This document shows positions 9,764-18,905 of a stretch of 64,000 bases of DNA, piece by piece. Position numbers and translations under genes: made by a program. The number at the start of each line of letters is the position of its first letter. The stretch's first letter is position 1. This DNA is from Marinobacterium sp. xm-d-530 (GTDB lineage: Bacteria; Pseudomonadota; Gammaproteobacteria; Pseudomonadales; Balneatricaceae): NCBI RefSeq assembly GCF_013283365.1, contig NZ_WBYM01000001.1, positions 124,001-188,000 on the forward strand, in the 5' to 3' direction. Under the pieces are notes generated by a model. That model saw only the letters and a program-made list of their open reading frames with translations, did no database searches and was not told the origin of the DNA.

Positions 9764-11263
9764 ATGAAGCACTCTTTACAGCTCAAAGTCGGACAGAACC
9801 TGTCCATGACCCCACAATTGCAGCAAGCGATCAAATTGCTGCAACTCTCCTCCTTAGAGCTACAGACAGAGATTCAAGAGGCACTCGATAGTAACCCACT
9901 ACTGGAGGTAGCCGATGAAGAAGATCAGAGTGAAGAGAACTCTCAAAGCATTGAGCAAAAAGAGTCATCAACCTTAGATGAGACCCAATCTAATTCAGAG
10001 ATCGAAGAGACGTTCGAATCGTCTCAGCCGGAAGATAGCTGGTCTACTGATGACATACCTGAACAGCTTTCAACCGACAGTCAATGGGACGATACTTACC
10101 AAAGCTCTTCAAATTCCAATCGTGATGATGATTGGATGCCAGGTGATAATGACGCTGCGGTTGAAACCATCCAAGACCACCTTAACTGGCAACTGAATCT
10201 GGTTAATTTCAACGATGTTGATCGATACATTGCTGAGATGATTATCGACTCTATCGATGATCGTGGCTATCTGATCACCGATCTGCAGGACATTCTTCTT
10301 AACTGCCAAGAGGAACTACCTGAACTCTTTTTTGAAGTGGAAATGGATGAGGTGGAGACAGTACTTCACCGCATTCAACAGTTTGACCCACCCGGTGTCG
10401 GTGCCCGTGATCTTGCAGAGTGTTTGAAAATCCAGTTAAGACAGCTACCCATAGAGACACCTTGGCGCGCAGAGTCACTGCGCCTAGCGACCGACTATTT
10501 AAACCTGTTGGGCAGTCGAGATTTTAAATCTTTGATGCGCCGTATGAGGCTCAAAGAGGAGCAACTGTCAGAGGTGGTTAGGTTGATTCAATCACTTAAC
10601 CCAACACCAGGAGACTCTTTAGATCTGGGTGATACTGATTACATCGTACCGGACGTGATCGTGCGTAAACGCGCTGGGGAGTGGACACTCACTTTAAATA
10701 ACGACGTAGTTCCTGAGTTACGTATCAATGATGTCTACTCAGGCATGATTAAACGTGCAAACAACTCCGCGGAGAACCAATTTTTAAAAGACCATCTCCA
10801 GGATGCACGCTGGTTCATAAAAAGCTTACAAAGCCGCAACGAGACCCTCTTAAAGGTTTCAACGGAGATCGTTTCCAGACAGATCGGTTTTCTCGAGCAG
10901 GGTGAACAGGCGATGAAGCCTCTTATTCTTCACGATATTGCTGAAGCCGTTGATCTACATGAATCCACCATCTCCCGTGTTACAACTCGAAAATACATGC
11001 ACACCCCGCGCGGTGTCTTTGAATTGAAGTATTTCTTTTCGAGTCAGGTGGCTACCAGTGACGGCAGTGGTGCATCGTCAACTGCGATCCGAGCAATCAT
11101 TAAAAAACTAATTTCAAAAGAAGACCCTCGCAAGCCACTAAGTGACAGTAAGCTTGCTACACTACTAGATGAAGAGGGGGTGAATGTTGCAAGACGAACC
11201 ATTGCTAAATATCGCGAAGTTCTCAACATTCCACCTTCAAATGAGAGAAAGCGTTTGGTTTAA
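9764..11263 (+). CDS. rpoN: RNA polymerase sigma-54 factor
   Basis: Sigma-54 directs RNA polymerase to -24/-12 promoters that need enhancer-binding ATPases. The 499-residue product has the glutamine-rich region I (QLKVGQNLSMTPQLQQAIKLLQLSSLEL), an acidic region II (about 50-130) and a core-binding region. A helix-turn-helix lies near ESTISRVTTRKYM. The C-terminal RpoN box ARRTIAKYREVLNIP recognises the -24 element. It is part of the classic rpoN-hpf-ptsN-rapZ-ptsO cluster. No clear Shine-Dalgarno precedes the ATG. Confidence 0.98.
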   Translation: MKHSLQLKVGQNLSMTPQLQQAIKLLQLSSLELQTEIQEALDSNPLLEVADEEDQSEENSQSIEQKESSTLDETQSNSEIEETFESSQPEDSWSTDDIPEQLSTDSQWDDTYQSSSNSNRDDDWMPGDNDAAVETIQDHLNWQLNLVNFNDVDRYIAEMIIDSIDDRGYLITDLQDILLNCQEELPELFFEVEMDEVETVLHRIQQFDPPGVGARDLAECLKIQLRQLPIETPWRAESLRLATDYLNLLGSRDFKSLMRRMRLKEEQLSEVVRLIQSLNPTPGDSLDLGDTDYIVPDVIVRKRAGEWTLTLNNDVVPELRINDVYSGMIKRANNSAENQFLKDHLQDARWFIKSLQSRNETLLKVSTEIVSRQIGFLEQGEQAMKPLILHDIAEAVDLHESTISRVTTRKYMHTPRGVFELKYFFSSQVATSDGSGASSTAIRAIIKKLISKEDPRKPLSDSKLATLLDEEGVNVARRTIAKYREVLNIPPSNERKRLV

Positions 11264-11264
11264 T

Positions 11265-11298
11265 TGAGGTAGGCGGCCTCATTTTTTCACTCCGCCTA
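11265..11298 (+). promoter_or_regulatory. Possible attenuator or pseudoknot between rpoN and hpf
   Basis: Directly after the rpoN stop, TGAGG (11265-11269) and CCTCA (11277-11281) form a short stem followed by six T residues, like a weak terminator. Its 7-base loop TAGGCGG (11270-11276) is perfectly complementary to CCGCCTA (11292-11298), just before the hpf Shine-Dalgarno GAGGAG (11303-11308). The two pairings could form alternatives or a pseudoknot. Confidence 0.45.
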
Positions 11299-11315
11299 AG
11301 ACGAGGAGAAGTCAT

Positions 11316-11606
11316 ATGCAGATAAATATTACTGGTCATCACGTAGACCTGACTGAAGCTCTAAGTGAATACGTACGTAACAAGTTCGATAAGCTAGAAC
11401 GTCACTTCGACAACATTCAGAATGTACAAGTTACTCTCAGTGTCGAAAAGCAGGGTAAAAAAGCCGAGGCTGATATTCACTTAGCCGGTGGCCAAGTGGT
11501 CGCTTCTGATGAGCATGATGACATGTATGCAGCGATTGATGGCTTAGTGGATAAGCTTGATCGCCAAATCATCAAGCATAAAGAAAAAATGAAATCTCAC
11601 AAATAA
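11316..11606 (+). CDS. hpf: Ribosome hibernation promoting factor (short HPF)
   Basis: HPF binds the decoding region of the 30S subunit and promotes 100S dimers in stationary phase. The 96-residue protein is a short-form HPF/YfiA-type protein. It has MQINITGHHVDLTEAL at the N-terminus and a C-terminal DMYAAIDGLVDKLDRQIIKHKEK helix, without the long C-terminal dimerisation domain. An excellent GAGGAG lies 7 bases before the ATG. It is encoded between rpoN and ptsN as in many gammaproteobacteria. Confidence 0.96.
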   Translation: MQINITGHHVDLTEALSEYVRNKFDKLERHFDNIQNVQVTLSVEKQGKKAEADIHLAGGQVVASDEHDDMYAAIDGLVDKLDRQIIKHKEKMKSHK

Positions 11607-11618
11607 ACGAACGACAAC

Positions 11619-12077
11619 ATGCAACTAGGTGACCTACTGACGACTGAAACAACCGCCTGCCGGGAGTCAGTCGCCAGTAAAAAACGCCTTCTTCAAGTGG
11701 CCAGCGAAAAGCTGGCCTCTTCAGTTGATGGCGTAACAGAAGATGAAATTTTTACAGGCCTTCTTAATCGTGAACGATTAGGCAGTACAGGAATTGGCTC
11801 TGGCGTGGGTATACCCCACTGTCGAATTCCGGGCTGTTCAACAGCATCCGCCTGCTTAATCACACTCGATGGCGGTGTCGATTTTGATTCAATCGATTCA
11901 GCGCCGGTCGATCTTGTCTGCGCACTGATCGTGCCCGATGATGGAAATGATGAGCACCTTAAGACACTGGCTGGTTTAGCCGAGCTGTTCAGCAAGCCCG
12001 AAGCCCTTAATTCACTTAGAGACTGCACGAATTCTGAGGCCCTACTCAATAAAGCAACTGAGCTATCAAAGGTCTAA
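11619..12077 (+). CDS. ptsN: Nitrogen PTS enzyme IIA
   Basis: PtsN (EIIA-Ntr) is the terminal phosphoacceptor of the nitrogen phosphotransferase system. It regulates potassium uptake, phosphate sensing and other targets by protein contacts. The 152-residue protein shows the EIIA fold with LLNRERLGSTGIGSGVGIPH, where His67 is the expected phosphorylation site. The residue after the histidine is Cys instead of the more usual Gly, a minor oddity. It lies 2 bases from rapZ. Confidence 0.95.
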   Translation: MQLGDLLTTETTACRESVASKKRLLQVASEKLASSVDGVTEDEIFTGLLNRERLGSTGIGSGVGIPHCRIPGCSTASACLITLDGGVDFDSIDSAPVDLVCALIVPDDGNDEHLKTLAGLAELFSKPEALNSLRDCTNSEALLNKATELSKV

Positions 12078-12079
12078 TC

Positions 12080-12940
12080 ATGAGAGTCGTTGTTATCTCG
12101 GGTCGCAGTGGTTCAGGGAAGAGTACCGCCTTGCAAGCACTTGAAGATGTTGGGTTCTACTGCATAGACAACCTACCGGCGACGCTATTGCCAGCGTTGG
12201 TCGAGCAGATGCTTAACGACCAGAATAACGCACCCCTGATTGCTGTGAGCATTGATGCCCGCAACCAGCATACAGACCTAAAAGCCTTCCCAGAGATCAT
12301 GGAATCCTTGAGGGCTAGAGAAGACATAGGCATCGAGATCACTTATCTTGACGCATCAGAAGCGACCCTATTGAAACGATACAGCGCCACTCGAAGAAAA
12401 CACCCGCTGAGCAACCAAGATATTGGACTGGAAGAGGCAATAGCCTTAGAACGAGATCTGCTTGAGCCCATTGCAAGTTCTGCAGACATGAGAGTTGATA
12501 CCACTCGGCTTTCACTCTATGAACTGCGTGACACCATTAAATTGAGGGTAGCACAGCGTAAAGAGCAAGCGCTCTCTTTGCAGTTTGAATCCTTTGGCTT
12601 CAAGCACGGCGTTCCATTAGATGTTGATTTCAGCTTTGACGTCAGGGTGCTTCCTAACCCCTACTGGTTTGTAGAGTTGCGCCCTCTCTCTGGGAAAGAT
12701 GAACCGGTTAAAAAATTTCTCAACGCTTCCGATGAAGTGAATGAAATGATTAATGACATAGAGCAGTTCATTGTGAAGTGGATTCCCCATTTCAAAACAA
12801 ATAATCGAAGCTATGTTACTGTTGGCATTGGTTGCACGGGCGGCCAACATCGCTCTGTATACATTGCGGAGAGCCTTGCATCTCGCTTTGCTGACAGAAT
12901 GGATAACATCCAAGTACGCCATCGAGAATTATCAGAATAA
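12080..12940 (+). CDS. rapZ: RNase adapter protein RapZ
   Basis: RapZ is an RNA-binding adaptor that in enterobacteria delivers the sRNA GlmZ to RNase E and senses glucosamine-6-phosphate. The 286-residue product has a P-loop GRSGSGKST (about residues 8-16) and a C-terminal domain with IGCTGGQHRSVYIAE, a hallmark of the family. Its place between ptsN and ptsO is conserved. Whether it has the same sRNA target here cannot be seen from the window. Confidence 0.96.
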   Translation: MRVVVISGRSGSGKSTALQALEDVGFYCIDNLPATLLPALVEQMLNDQNNAPLIAVSIDARNQHTDLKAFPEIMESLRAREDIGIEITYLDASEATLLKRYSATRRKHPLSNQDIGLEEAIALERDLLEPIASSADMRVDTTRLSLYELRDTIKLRVAQRKEQALSLQFESFGFKHGVPLDVDFSFDVRVLPNPYWFVELRPLSGKDEPVKKFLNASDEVNEMINDIEQFIVKWIPHFKTNNRSYVTVGIGCTGGQHRSVYIAESLASRFADRMDNIQVRHRELSE

Positions 12941-12948
12941 GTTTCGCA

Positions 12949-13218
12949 ATGATTGAAAAAAACGTTACTATAATCAACAAATTGGGACTACACGCGCGTG
13001 CAGCGGCTAAACTTATTGGCGTAACAGGTAAGTTTGGTTGTGACATCAAAATCACAAAAGATGGCAAAACAGTCGATGCTAAAAGCATTATGGCCATTAT
13101 GATGTTGGCTGCATCCCAAGGAACAGATCTAATCATACAAACGGATGGCGCTGATGAATCCGCCGCGATGGATGCCGTGATTGAGATCATAAATAACCGT
13201 TTTGACGAAGATGAGTAG
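12949..13218 (+). CDS. ptsO: Phosphocarrier protein NPr (HPr family)
   Basis: NPr transfers phosphate from EI-Ntr to PtsN in the nitrogen PTS. The 89-residue HPr-like protein has the active-site sequence GLHARAA with His15, and the serine region DAKSIMAIMML near residue 46. It follows rapZ by 8 bases at the end of the rpoN cluster. EI-Ntr (ptsP) is not in the window. Confidence 0.95.
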   Translation: MIEKNVTIINKLGLHARAAAKLIGVTGKFGCDIKITKDGKTVDAKSIMAIMMLAASQGTDLIIQTDGADESAAMDAVIEIINNRFDEDE

Positions 13219-13247
13219 AGACTAACCTACTCGTAAAGGAGGGCTGC

Positions 13248-14603
13248 ATGAGTACGGACGAAGCACCGATCGCTCTAGATACGTTAAGCGAAGCCCTTCA
13301 ATCAGATAATCTCAAACAGATTCGCTACATGCTCAACAAGGGCATGCGGCCTGTGGAAGTTGCTCACCTTCTAGAGAAAACCCCTCCTCGCGAACGTCGC
13401 ATTGTATGGAACCTGCTCAACCCAGAGATAGAGGGTGAGGTTCTACAACACCTCGGTGAAGATATTCAGGCTGAAATTGTCAGCGATTTAGACGCGGCAG
13501 AAATTTTGGCGATGACAGAGTCACTCGATGTCGATGACTTAGCCGATATTCTTCAGCAACTTCCTGACACGGTCATGCAAGAGATGCTGCAAAACATGGA
13601 TTTGCAGAATCGCCAACGTGTTGAAGCGGTACTCTCCTATCCTGATGATACGGCCGGCGGTCTGATGAATACCGATACGGTAACCATTCGACCTGATATT
13701 ACGGTTGAGACGGCGCTTCGTTATCTACGTCGACACAGTGAGATTCCTGACAGTACCGACAGTATTTTCGTAGTGAGTCGCAAACGCAACGCACTAATCG
13801 GTGTACTTCCTATTACTCGACTTCTTATTTCAGACCCACAGATGCTGGTTCGTGAAATCATGAAGACCGAGAATGACCATGCAATCCCTGCCGATCTTCC
13901 TGAACGAGAGGTAGCTCGCATCTTCGAACAGCGCGACTTGATCTCGGCCCCTGTTATCAATGAGGATCGACAGCTTCTAGGTCGTATCACCATCGATGAC
14001 GTAGTCGACGTCATTCGAGAAGACGCCGATCACTCACTGATGAGCATGGCCGGTCTGGACGAGGATGAAGACACCTTTGCTCCGGTACTAAAAACCAGTC
14101 GCCGTCGTGCAGTCTGGCTAGGAATTAACCTGATTACCGCTTTTTTGGCCTCGGCCGTCATTGGCCTGTTTGAAGCCACCATCGATCAGGTTGTAGCCTT
14201 GGCAGTACTGATGCCAATCGTCGCCTCAATGGGTGGCATCGCCGGCAGTCAAACCCTCACTCTTGTCATTCGCGGCCAAGCACTTGGACACATTGAAAGA
14301 CACAATATTGGCTGGCTGTTTAACCGCGAGTTAATCGTTAGCATCATCAACGGGTCACTCTGGGCTGTTGTAGTGGCCGCCATTGCTGTCCTCTGGTTCC
14401 AAGACATGACGATCGGTATAGTGATCGCAATGGCCATCGTGATCAATCTCGTCGCGGGCGCGATGGCAGGCAGCCTTTTGCCACTGACCCTTAAGCAGGC
14501 GGGAATCGACCCAGCACTAGCTGGGGGTGTTCTACTCACCACCATTACAGACGTGGTAGGCTTTTTTGCCTTCCTTGGACTAGCTACCTTTTTCTACGGT
14601 TAA
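13248..14603 (+). CDS. mgtE: Magnesium transporter MgtE
   Basis: MgtE is a Mg2+-gated magnesium channel/transporter of the inner membrane. The 451-residue protein has an N-terminal superhelical domain (about 1-130). It is followed by the conserved YPDDTAGGLMNTD region, two CBS domains (about 135-255) and five C-terminal membrane helices (about 285-450). The membrane domain shows PIVASMGGIAGSQTLTLVIRG and DPALAGGVLLTTITDVVGF, the conserved pore segments. AAAGGAGG lies 6 bases before the ATG. It lies after ptsO, a common neighbour in Pseudomonas-like genomes. Confidence 0.97.
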   Translation: MSTDEAPIALDTLSEALQSDNLKQIRYMLNKGMRPVEVAHLLEKTPPRERRIVWNLLNPEIEGEVLQHLGEDIQAEIVSDLDAAEILAMTESLDVDDLADILQQLPDTVMQEMLQNMDLQNRQRVEAVLSYPDDTAGGLMNTDTVTIRPDITVETALRYLRRHSEIPDSTDSIFVVSRKRNALIGVLPITRLLISDPQMLVREIMKTENDHAIPADLPEREVARIFEQRDLISAPVINEDRQLLGRITIDDVVDVIREDADHSLMSMAGLDEDEDTFAPVLKTSRRRAVWLGINLITAFLASAVIGLFEATIDQVVALAVLMPIVASMGGIAGSQTLTLVIRGQALGHIERHNIGWLFNRELIVSIINGSLWAVVVAAIAVLWFQDMTIGIVIAMAIVINLVAGAMAGSLLPLTLKQAGIDPALAGGVLLTTITDVVGFFAFLGLATFFYG

Positions 14604-14605
14604 TT

Positions 14606-15127
14606 ATGAGCAGTAAAGATTTTTCAAAAGAGAGTGATCAAGAGATCGAACTCGTCAGCCGCAGCCAAGTTAAACGGGAAGCTGAAGAGCTTCAAAAACT
14701 GGGTGGTCGCATCACTGAGTTACGACTTGATCAACAAGCGAAAGTCCCCATGTCTGAACGCCTCGCAGAGGCCTGTGCAGAGATGACAAGAATCACCTCA
14801 AATGGTGCGAAAAAACGTCAACTTCAGTACATCGGCAAATTGATGCGCACAGAGGATGCCGATGCCATTCGTGTCGCCATTGACCAATTCGACTCAGCTA
14901 GCGCTGCTCATAACCAGAAATTTCATGCACTTGAGCAGTTGCGTGAACGATTGATAGCCGGAGACAAGTCAGCGCTCTCTGAGGTGATGGAGAAGTTTGA
15001 AAACTGCGATATGCAGCATCTACGAGCTTTGATTCGAAATGCTCAAAAAGAGCGCAAAGAGAACAAGCCACCGGCCAATTTCAGAAAGGTATTTCAGTAC
15101 CTTCGTGACTTAGATGACGAGTCTTGA
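14606..15127 (+). CDS. yjgA: Ribosome-associated protein YjgA/DarP (DUF615)
   Basis: YjgA (DarP) associates with late 50S assembly intermediates and with the dimeric state of the ribosome pool. The 173-residue, highly charged helical protein has the DUF615 hallmarks, SRSQVKREAEELQKLGGRI near the N-terminus and KKRQLQYIGKLMR in the middle. It ends RKVFQYLRDLDD. It starts 2 bases after mgtE and converges with yhdP, leaving only 9 bases between stops. In many relatives yjgA sits beside pmbA/tldD, which are absent here. Confidence 0.93.
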   Translation: MSSKDFSKESDQEIELVSRSQVKREAEELQKLGGRITELRLDQQAKVPMSERLAEACAEMTRITSNGAKKRQLQYIGKLMRTEDADAIRVAIDQFDSASAAHNQKFHALEQLRERLIAGDKSALSEVMEKFENCDMQHLRALIRNAQKERKENKPPANFRKVFQYLRDLDDES

Positions 15128-15136
15128 GAGTAACAT

Positions 15137-18100
15137 TTAACGATCTCTCTTATTAATGATTTCAAGCACAGGTTCTCTCCATGGGCCTGTCATTGAATAG
15201 CTAAGTTTAGTCGCTTCGTTGATCTTATCCCCAATCAACTTATCGATAAGAAACAGGGCTCCTGCCACCTGAGGGGCCCCAAGTAGAACCGCTGCCAAGG
15301 GTGTATTGCCTGTCAGTGGCAAAATCACATCAACCCGTTTATCCACCGTTCTATTGATAAGATTTAAAGAGCCTTCTGCAGTCAAATCGGCCGAAGCGCC
15401 TCTCATAATGAGTGGCTCTTGAGTCTTAGCAACCCCATCCTCTAAATGGTACTTACCAACCAACTTATCAAAGGTGATACCGGATTTATAAAGGTCACTA
15501 AAATCGAGGCGCAGACGTTTAAATAGATTGTTAAAATCGAGTATTCCAAACAATCGAAGAAGCGCTGAGTTACCTTTTGCTTCAGTAATCTGCCCGTCTC
15601 GAAGGTCAAATTGCAGATCACCTCCTAGGCGATAACGACTGAATGACCAAGGCGCTCCAGGCCAGCTCAGTGCAAACTCAGCGGAGAGACTTTTGGTCTC
15701 TATCGCTCTTGGGTCACCCATTGATTCAAGATAGTCAGCAAGGTTGCTGCCTTTTGCGCTAAGAGCAATGCGACTCTGTTCACCCTGACCGACTGACCAG
15801 ATACCCTGTCCGGTTATGCTGATACCTGCGACATCGGCCTCCAATTGATCGATCAAGAGGCTATTGCCGGATGGAAGTAGATGGGTTGTCCAACGACCCC
15901 AATGATCATCATTCCACACAAGATTTTCAATCAGAAGGTTGGTTGAAGGTATTTTGCTAATCACCTCGATGGGTGTCGGATCAGGCAATGGAACTTCTGG
16001 TTCTAATATCGATGGATCGCTCTCTGGTGTGCGCAGGTGAAGGTGGCGAAGATTTAAGTTCAAGCTGGAATCAGCAAGCTTGTAATCTATAACACCCTGA
16101 ATATCACGGCCATCCAGTGCAATAGACCACCGATCGTTAGGATTGCTCGCCTCAGCAAGGATTGACTCAAATTTAAGAGCTCCAACATTCAGCTGTCCGA
16201 TCTCGATGGCTGTTGTAACGGAAAGCCTTTCTTTAGTTCCATTTTTAGGCTCTGATAGAGCATCAATAAACCCAAGTAGCTCCTCAACTTCAATTGAAGG
16301 AAGGGATCCATCAATGTGAAGGCGATCAGATATTTTATAGCTCGCCTGATTTCCGCCTAGACGAATATTACCGGTTAAGGGTGAATCTAAATTTAGGTGA
16401 GCCTTTAAACGATCCGCATAATTAAGCTGTATTGTTGGTGATGAGTGCAGGGTCATCAGTAGGCTCAAGCGGCTAATATCGGAAGATTGATGTGCTAAAT
16501 AGTCTGGAGCATCTACTCGGGTACCGGTTAATTGAGACTCCACTTTTAGAGTCGATTGACACTGTTTAGAACAGAGTTTTAATGTCGAGTTGAGTGGAAT
16601 TTCACCCGAGATGACACCTGACAGTGGGATACCGGCCCATTGCATTAACCTATGAGAATCGATTCGACCGGCAATCTGAATATCAGTTGCGGTTGAGTCA
16701 TTTGAGATATCAACATCAAATGTTCGACCTAAGAAGCTTGCTTTCAAACCCTCAGCCGACAGTCCACTTGCCAAATTAAAATTAACTGTGCCATCTATAT
16801 CCGTTACGGCAACCCGTTGAGTTTCAGATATAAAGACACCACGATTCAGCTCGGATTGAATCTGCAGTTTAGGGGCCCCTCCTTTGAGAGGAACGTATAG
16901 ATCCACTAAAGATTTATGACTACCCGATAGCTGCCAATCCACTAGCTTATTGCCAACGCTGTTGGCCAACGCCTCACTGTGAAATAGGCTGTTCAAATCA
17001 AAAGCTGAACCCTCAATCGCTAACAAGGTCTCGAGTTCACCCGACCCACTCTCCATCCAAAGATCTGCAAAACCGATCTCAGTACCTGCAGCACTGCCCT
17101 GCTCTAACTGAACACGAGCTGCCCCATCTCGAGCATGAATGATGGCTTGGGCCCGGTTCAACACGGGCCAGGGTGATTGATAATCTAGTGTTGTATTCTC
17201 TACCGCTACGTAGAGCTCGCTCAATGGCTTAGGTCTATCAGCCATAAGCCTAGTCGGAGTCACCAGAACTAAACCGGCCTCTTTGACATCACCTTGAATC
17301 AGCGCTCTGTTTAACCAGCTATAAAGCCCTTCACCGACAACCTTAGGCGGAGTTAGCAGTAGAGCCTCTCGGGCTATTGCGCCCTTAAGCCCCATCGATA
17401 GATTAAGTAGCGCTTGTTGCTCTTTATCATAGGGTAGATCAATCGAGAACTGGCCTCGTGTTCGGATGTTATTCAACCCCAGCTCTAATAGATCAGATCC
17501 AACGGCCACATAATCACTGTGGAGCTGCCAGTTAACACGTCCTTGCGCAAAATTAAACGGCAATGCCCAGTCGTAGACCGTTGGGAATTCCATGACAAGC
17601 TGCTGACTGTCAATATCTACCCAGCCGCGGTCACTTGAAACATAAAACGAACCATTCAACTGTGATGCAGCAGGTGAACCTTTCCAGGATTTGACCGACA
17701 CATCTGACAACTCACCGACCACAGAGAGGTTTTCAAATCCCTGGCTAAGATCAACGGTTAACCCTTTGACTAAACCACCGGGAGAGAGCGATTTAATCAC
17801 CTCTCTGCTTTGATCACCCAAAGGCTGGTTAAGCGCAAGAGCCGACAGGTCTGATAGATTAAGCTCAGCCAGTTGAATTCGATTAGCCATCCAACCATTG
17901 ACGCCAGTACTTAAATCGATCGCAGTCGGTGGCAGTGAGAATTCACTGCCTTGATAGAGGGTTGAAAAGTCTTGAAGTTGCAGCTGATAATCACGATCAA
18001 CCGACTGAACAGAGAAATTTGTTGAAAGCTGCTCTAGTGCCAGCTCACCAAGCTCATCGGGCAGTACAAGTTGCAAGCTATTGGCTGATAAATTACCGAC

Positions 18101-18895
18101 AAGATAATCCAGACTGGCGCCACGCAACTGCCCCCATAGCCGCACATTCGCACTAATAGAGAAGCGCTGTTCGACACCTGCAAGATCGGCCAACTCTGAG
18201 CCAATGTTATCGAGTTCAACATAGAAAGGTAATAGTAGCTGACCGTTTGTGGATTGACCTTGGTGCTGAATCGCAAAACGCATGCGACTATCTTGACCCA
18301 ACACTGGCATCCAAAAACTACCGCTCAATTGATGCTCTGTTTCACTGCTTTCAAGAGACATATTGTCCAGATTGATGAAACGAGAGCGACCTGATTCTGG
18401 AATCAGATGAAGTTGTGATTCAGAAAATTCGATGGAAGGCTGTTCAAATAGAATAGCAATCAACGTATCGATTGCGCGATTATCCGTCTTTGATTGATTC
18501 GAGTCAGCTAACCACCGCCCTTCAGACTGACGCCATTTTACGTTCAACCCCTTTGCCGTGACCCGTTGAAAAATAGGTGCAGCATCAATCAATGAACGCC
18601 ATGGATCCAATTCAAACGAGATGTTTTGGAGGTGAAACTCGATCTGCTTTGGTTTGAGGTAGTCGATATCCGAATGGATCTCTTTAAACTCAAAAGTTGG
18701 ATAGGGGCCGCGCCAGCCAGTCTCAAGCTCACCTATCGAGACTTCAACGCCAAGATATTGACTAAGCTGAGCCGCAATATCGGTTCGGTAATCGCCCAGC
18801 AAAGGGAAGGCTAAGCGCACAGCCGTTAGCAAGATGGCTAACAGTGCTGCTACCATCAAAACCCACCAACTGACCCAAAGCGTATGCCGAACCAT
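15137..18895 (-). CDS. yhdP: AsmA-like phospholipid transport protein YhdP
   Basis: YhdP is a very large AsmA-like protein that, with TamB and YdbH, moves phospholipids from the inner to the outer membrane through a hydrophobic groove. The 1252-residue product has one N-terminal membrane helix (about residues 7-28), then a long repetitive beta-rich periplasmic part. The C-terminal AsmA-like region is well conserved (LLRLFGILDFNNLFKRLRLDFSD, and ILPLTGNTPLAAVLLGAPQVAGALFL). Length matches the family (about 1250-1280). It follows rng by 10 bases in the same direction, the usual rng-yhdP pair. Confidence 0.95.
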   Translation of the reverse strand: MVRHTLWVSWWVLMVAALLAILLTAVRLAFPLLGDYRTDIAAQLSQYLGVEVSIGELETGWRGPYPTFEFKEIHSDIDYLKPKQIEFHLQNISFELDPWRSLIDAAPIFQRVTAKGLNVKWRQSEGRWLADSNQSKTDNRAIDTLIAILFEQPSIEFSESQLHLIPESGRSRFINLDNMSLESSETEHQLSGSFWMPVLGQDSRMRFAIQHQGQSTNGQLLLPFYVELDNIGSELADLAGVEQRFSISANVRLWGQLRGASLDYLVGNLSANSLQLVLPDELGELALEQLSTNFSVQSVDRDYQLQLQDFSTLYQGSEFSLPPTAIDLSTGVNGWMANRIQLAELNLSDLSALALNQPLGDQSREVIKSLSPGGLVKGLTVDLSQGFENLSVVGELSDVSVKSWKGSPAASQLNGSFYVSSDRGWVDIDSQQLVMEFPTVYDWALPFNFAQGRVNWQLHSDYVAVGSDLLELGLNNIRTRGQFSIDLPYDKEQQALLNLSMGLKGAIAREALLLTPPKVVGEGLYSWLNRALIQGDVKEAGLVLVTPTRLMADRPKPLSELYVAVENTTLDYQSPWPVLNRAQAIIHARDGAARVQLEQGSAAGTEIGFADLWMESGSGELETLLAIEGSAFDLNSLFHSEALANSVGNKLVDWQLSGSHKSLVDLYVPLKGGAPKLQIQSELNRGVFISETQRVAVTDIDGTVNFNLASGLSAEGLKASFLGRTFDVDISNDSTATDIQIAGRIDSHRLMQWAGIPLSGVISGEIPLNSTLKLCSKQCQSTLKVESQLTGTRVDAPDYLAHQSSDISRLSLLMTLHSSPTIQLNYADRLKAHLNLDSPLTGNIRLGGNQASYKISDRLHIDGSLPSIEVEELLGFIDALSEPKNGTKERLSVTTAIEIGQLNVGALKFESILAEASNPNDRWSIALDGRDIQGVIDYKLADSSLNLNLRHLHLRTPESDPSILEPEVPLPDPTPIEVISKIPSTNLLIENLVWNDDHWGRWTTHLLPSGNSLLIDQLEADVAGISITGQGIWSVGQGEQSRIALSAKGSNLADYLESMGDPRAIETKSLSAEFALSWPGAPWSFSRYRLGGDLQFDLRDGQITEAKGNSALLRLFGILDFNNLFKRLRLDFSDLYKSGITFDKLVGKYHLEDGVAKTQEPLIMRGASADLTAEGSLNLINRTVDKRVDVILPLTGNTPLAAVLLGAPQVAGALFLIDKLIGDKINEATKLSYSMTGPWREPVLEIINKRDR

Positions 18896-18905
18896 GAATT
18901 CCCCG

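Noticed and set aside
15126-15149. GAGAG/CTCTC hairpin between yjgA and yhdP as a terminator
   Set aside because: Only five base pairs, a long loop and no T-tract.
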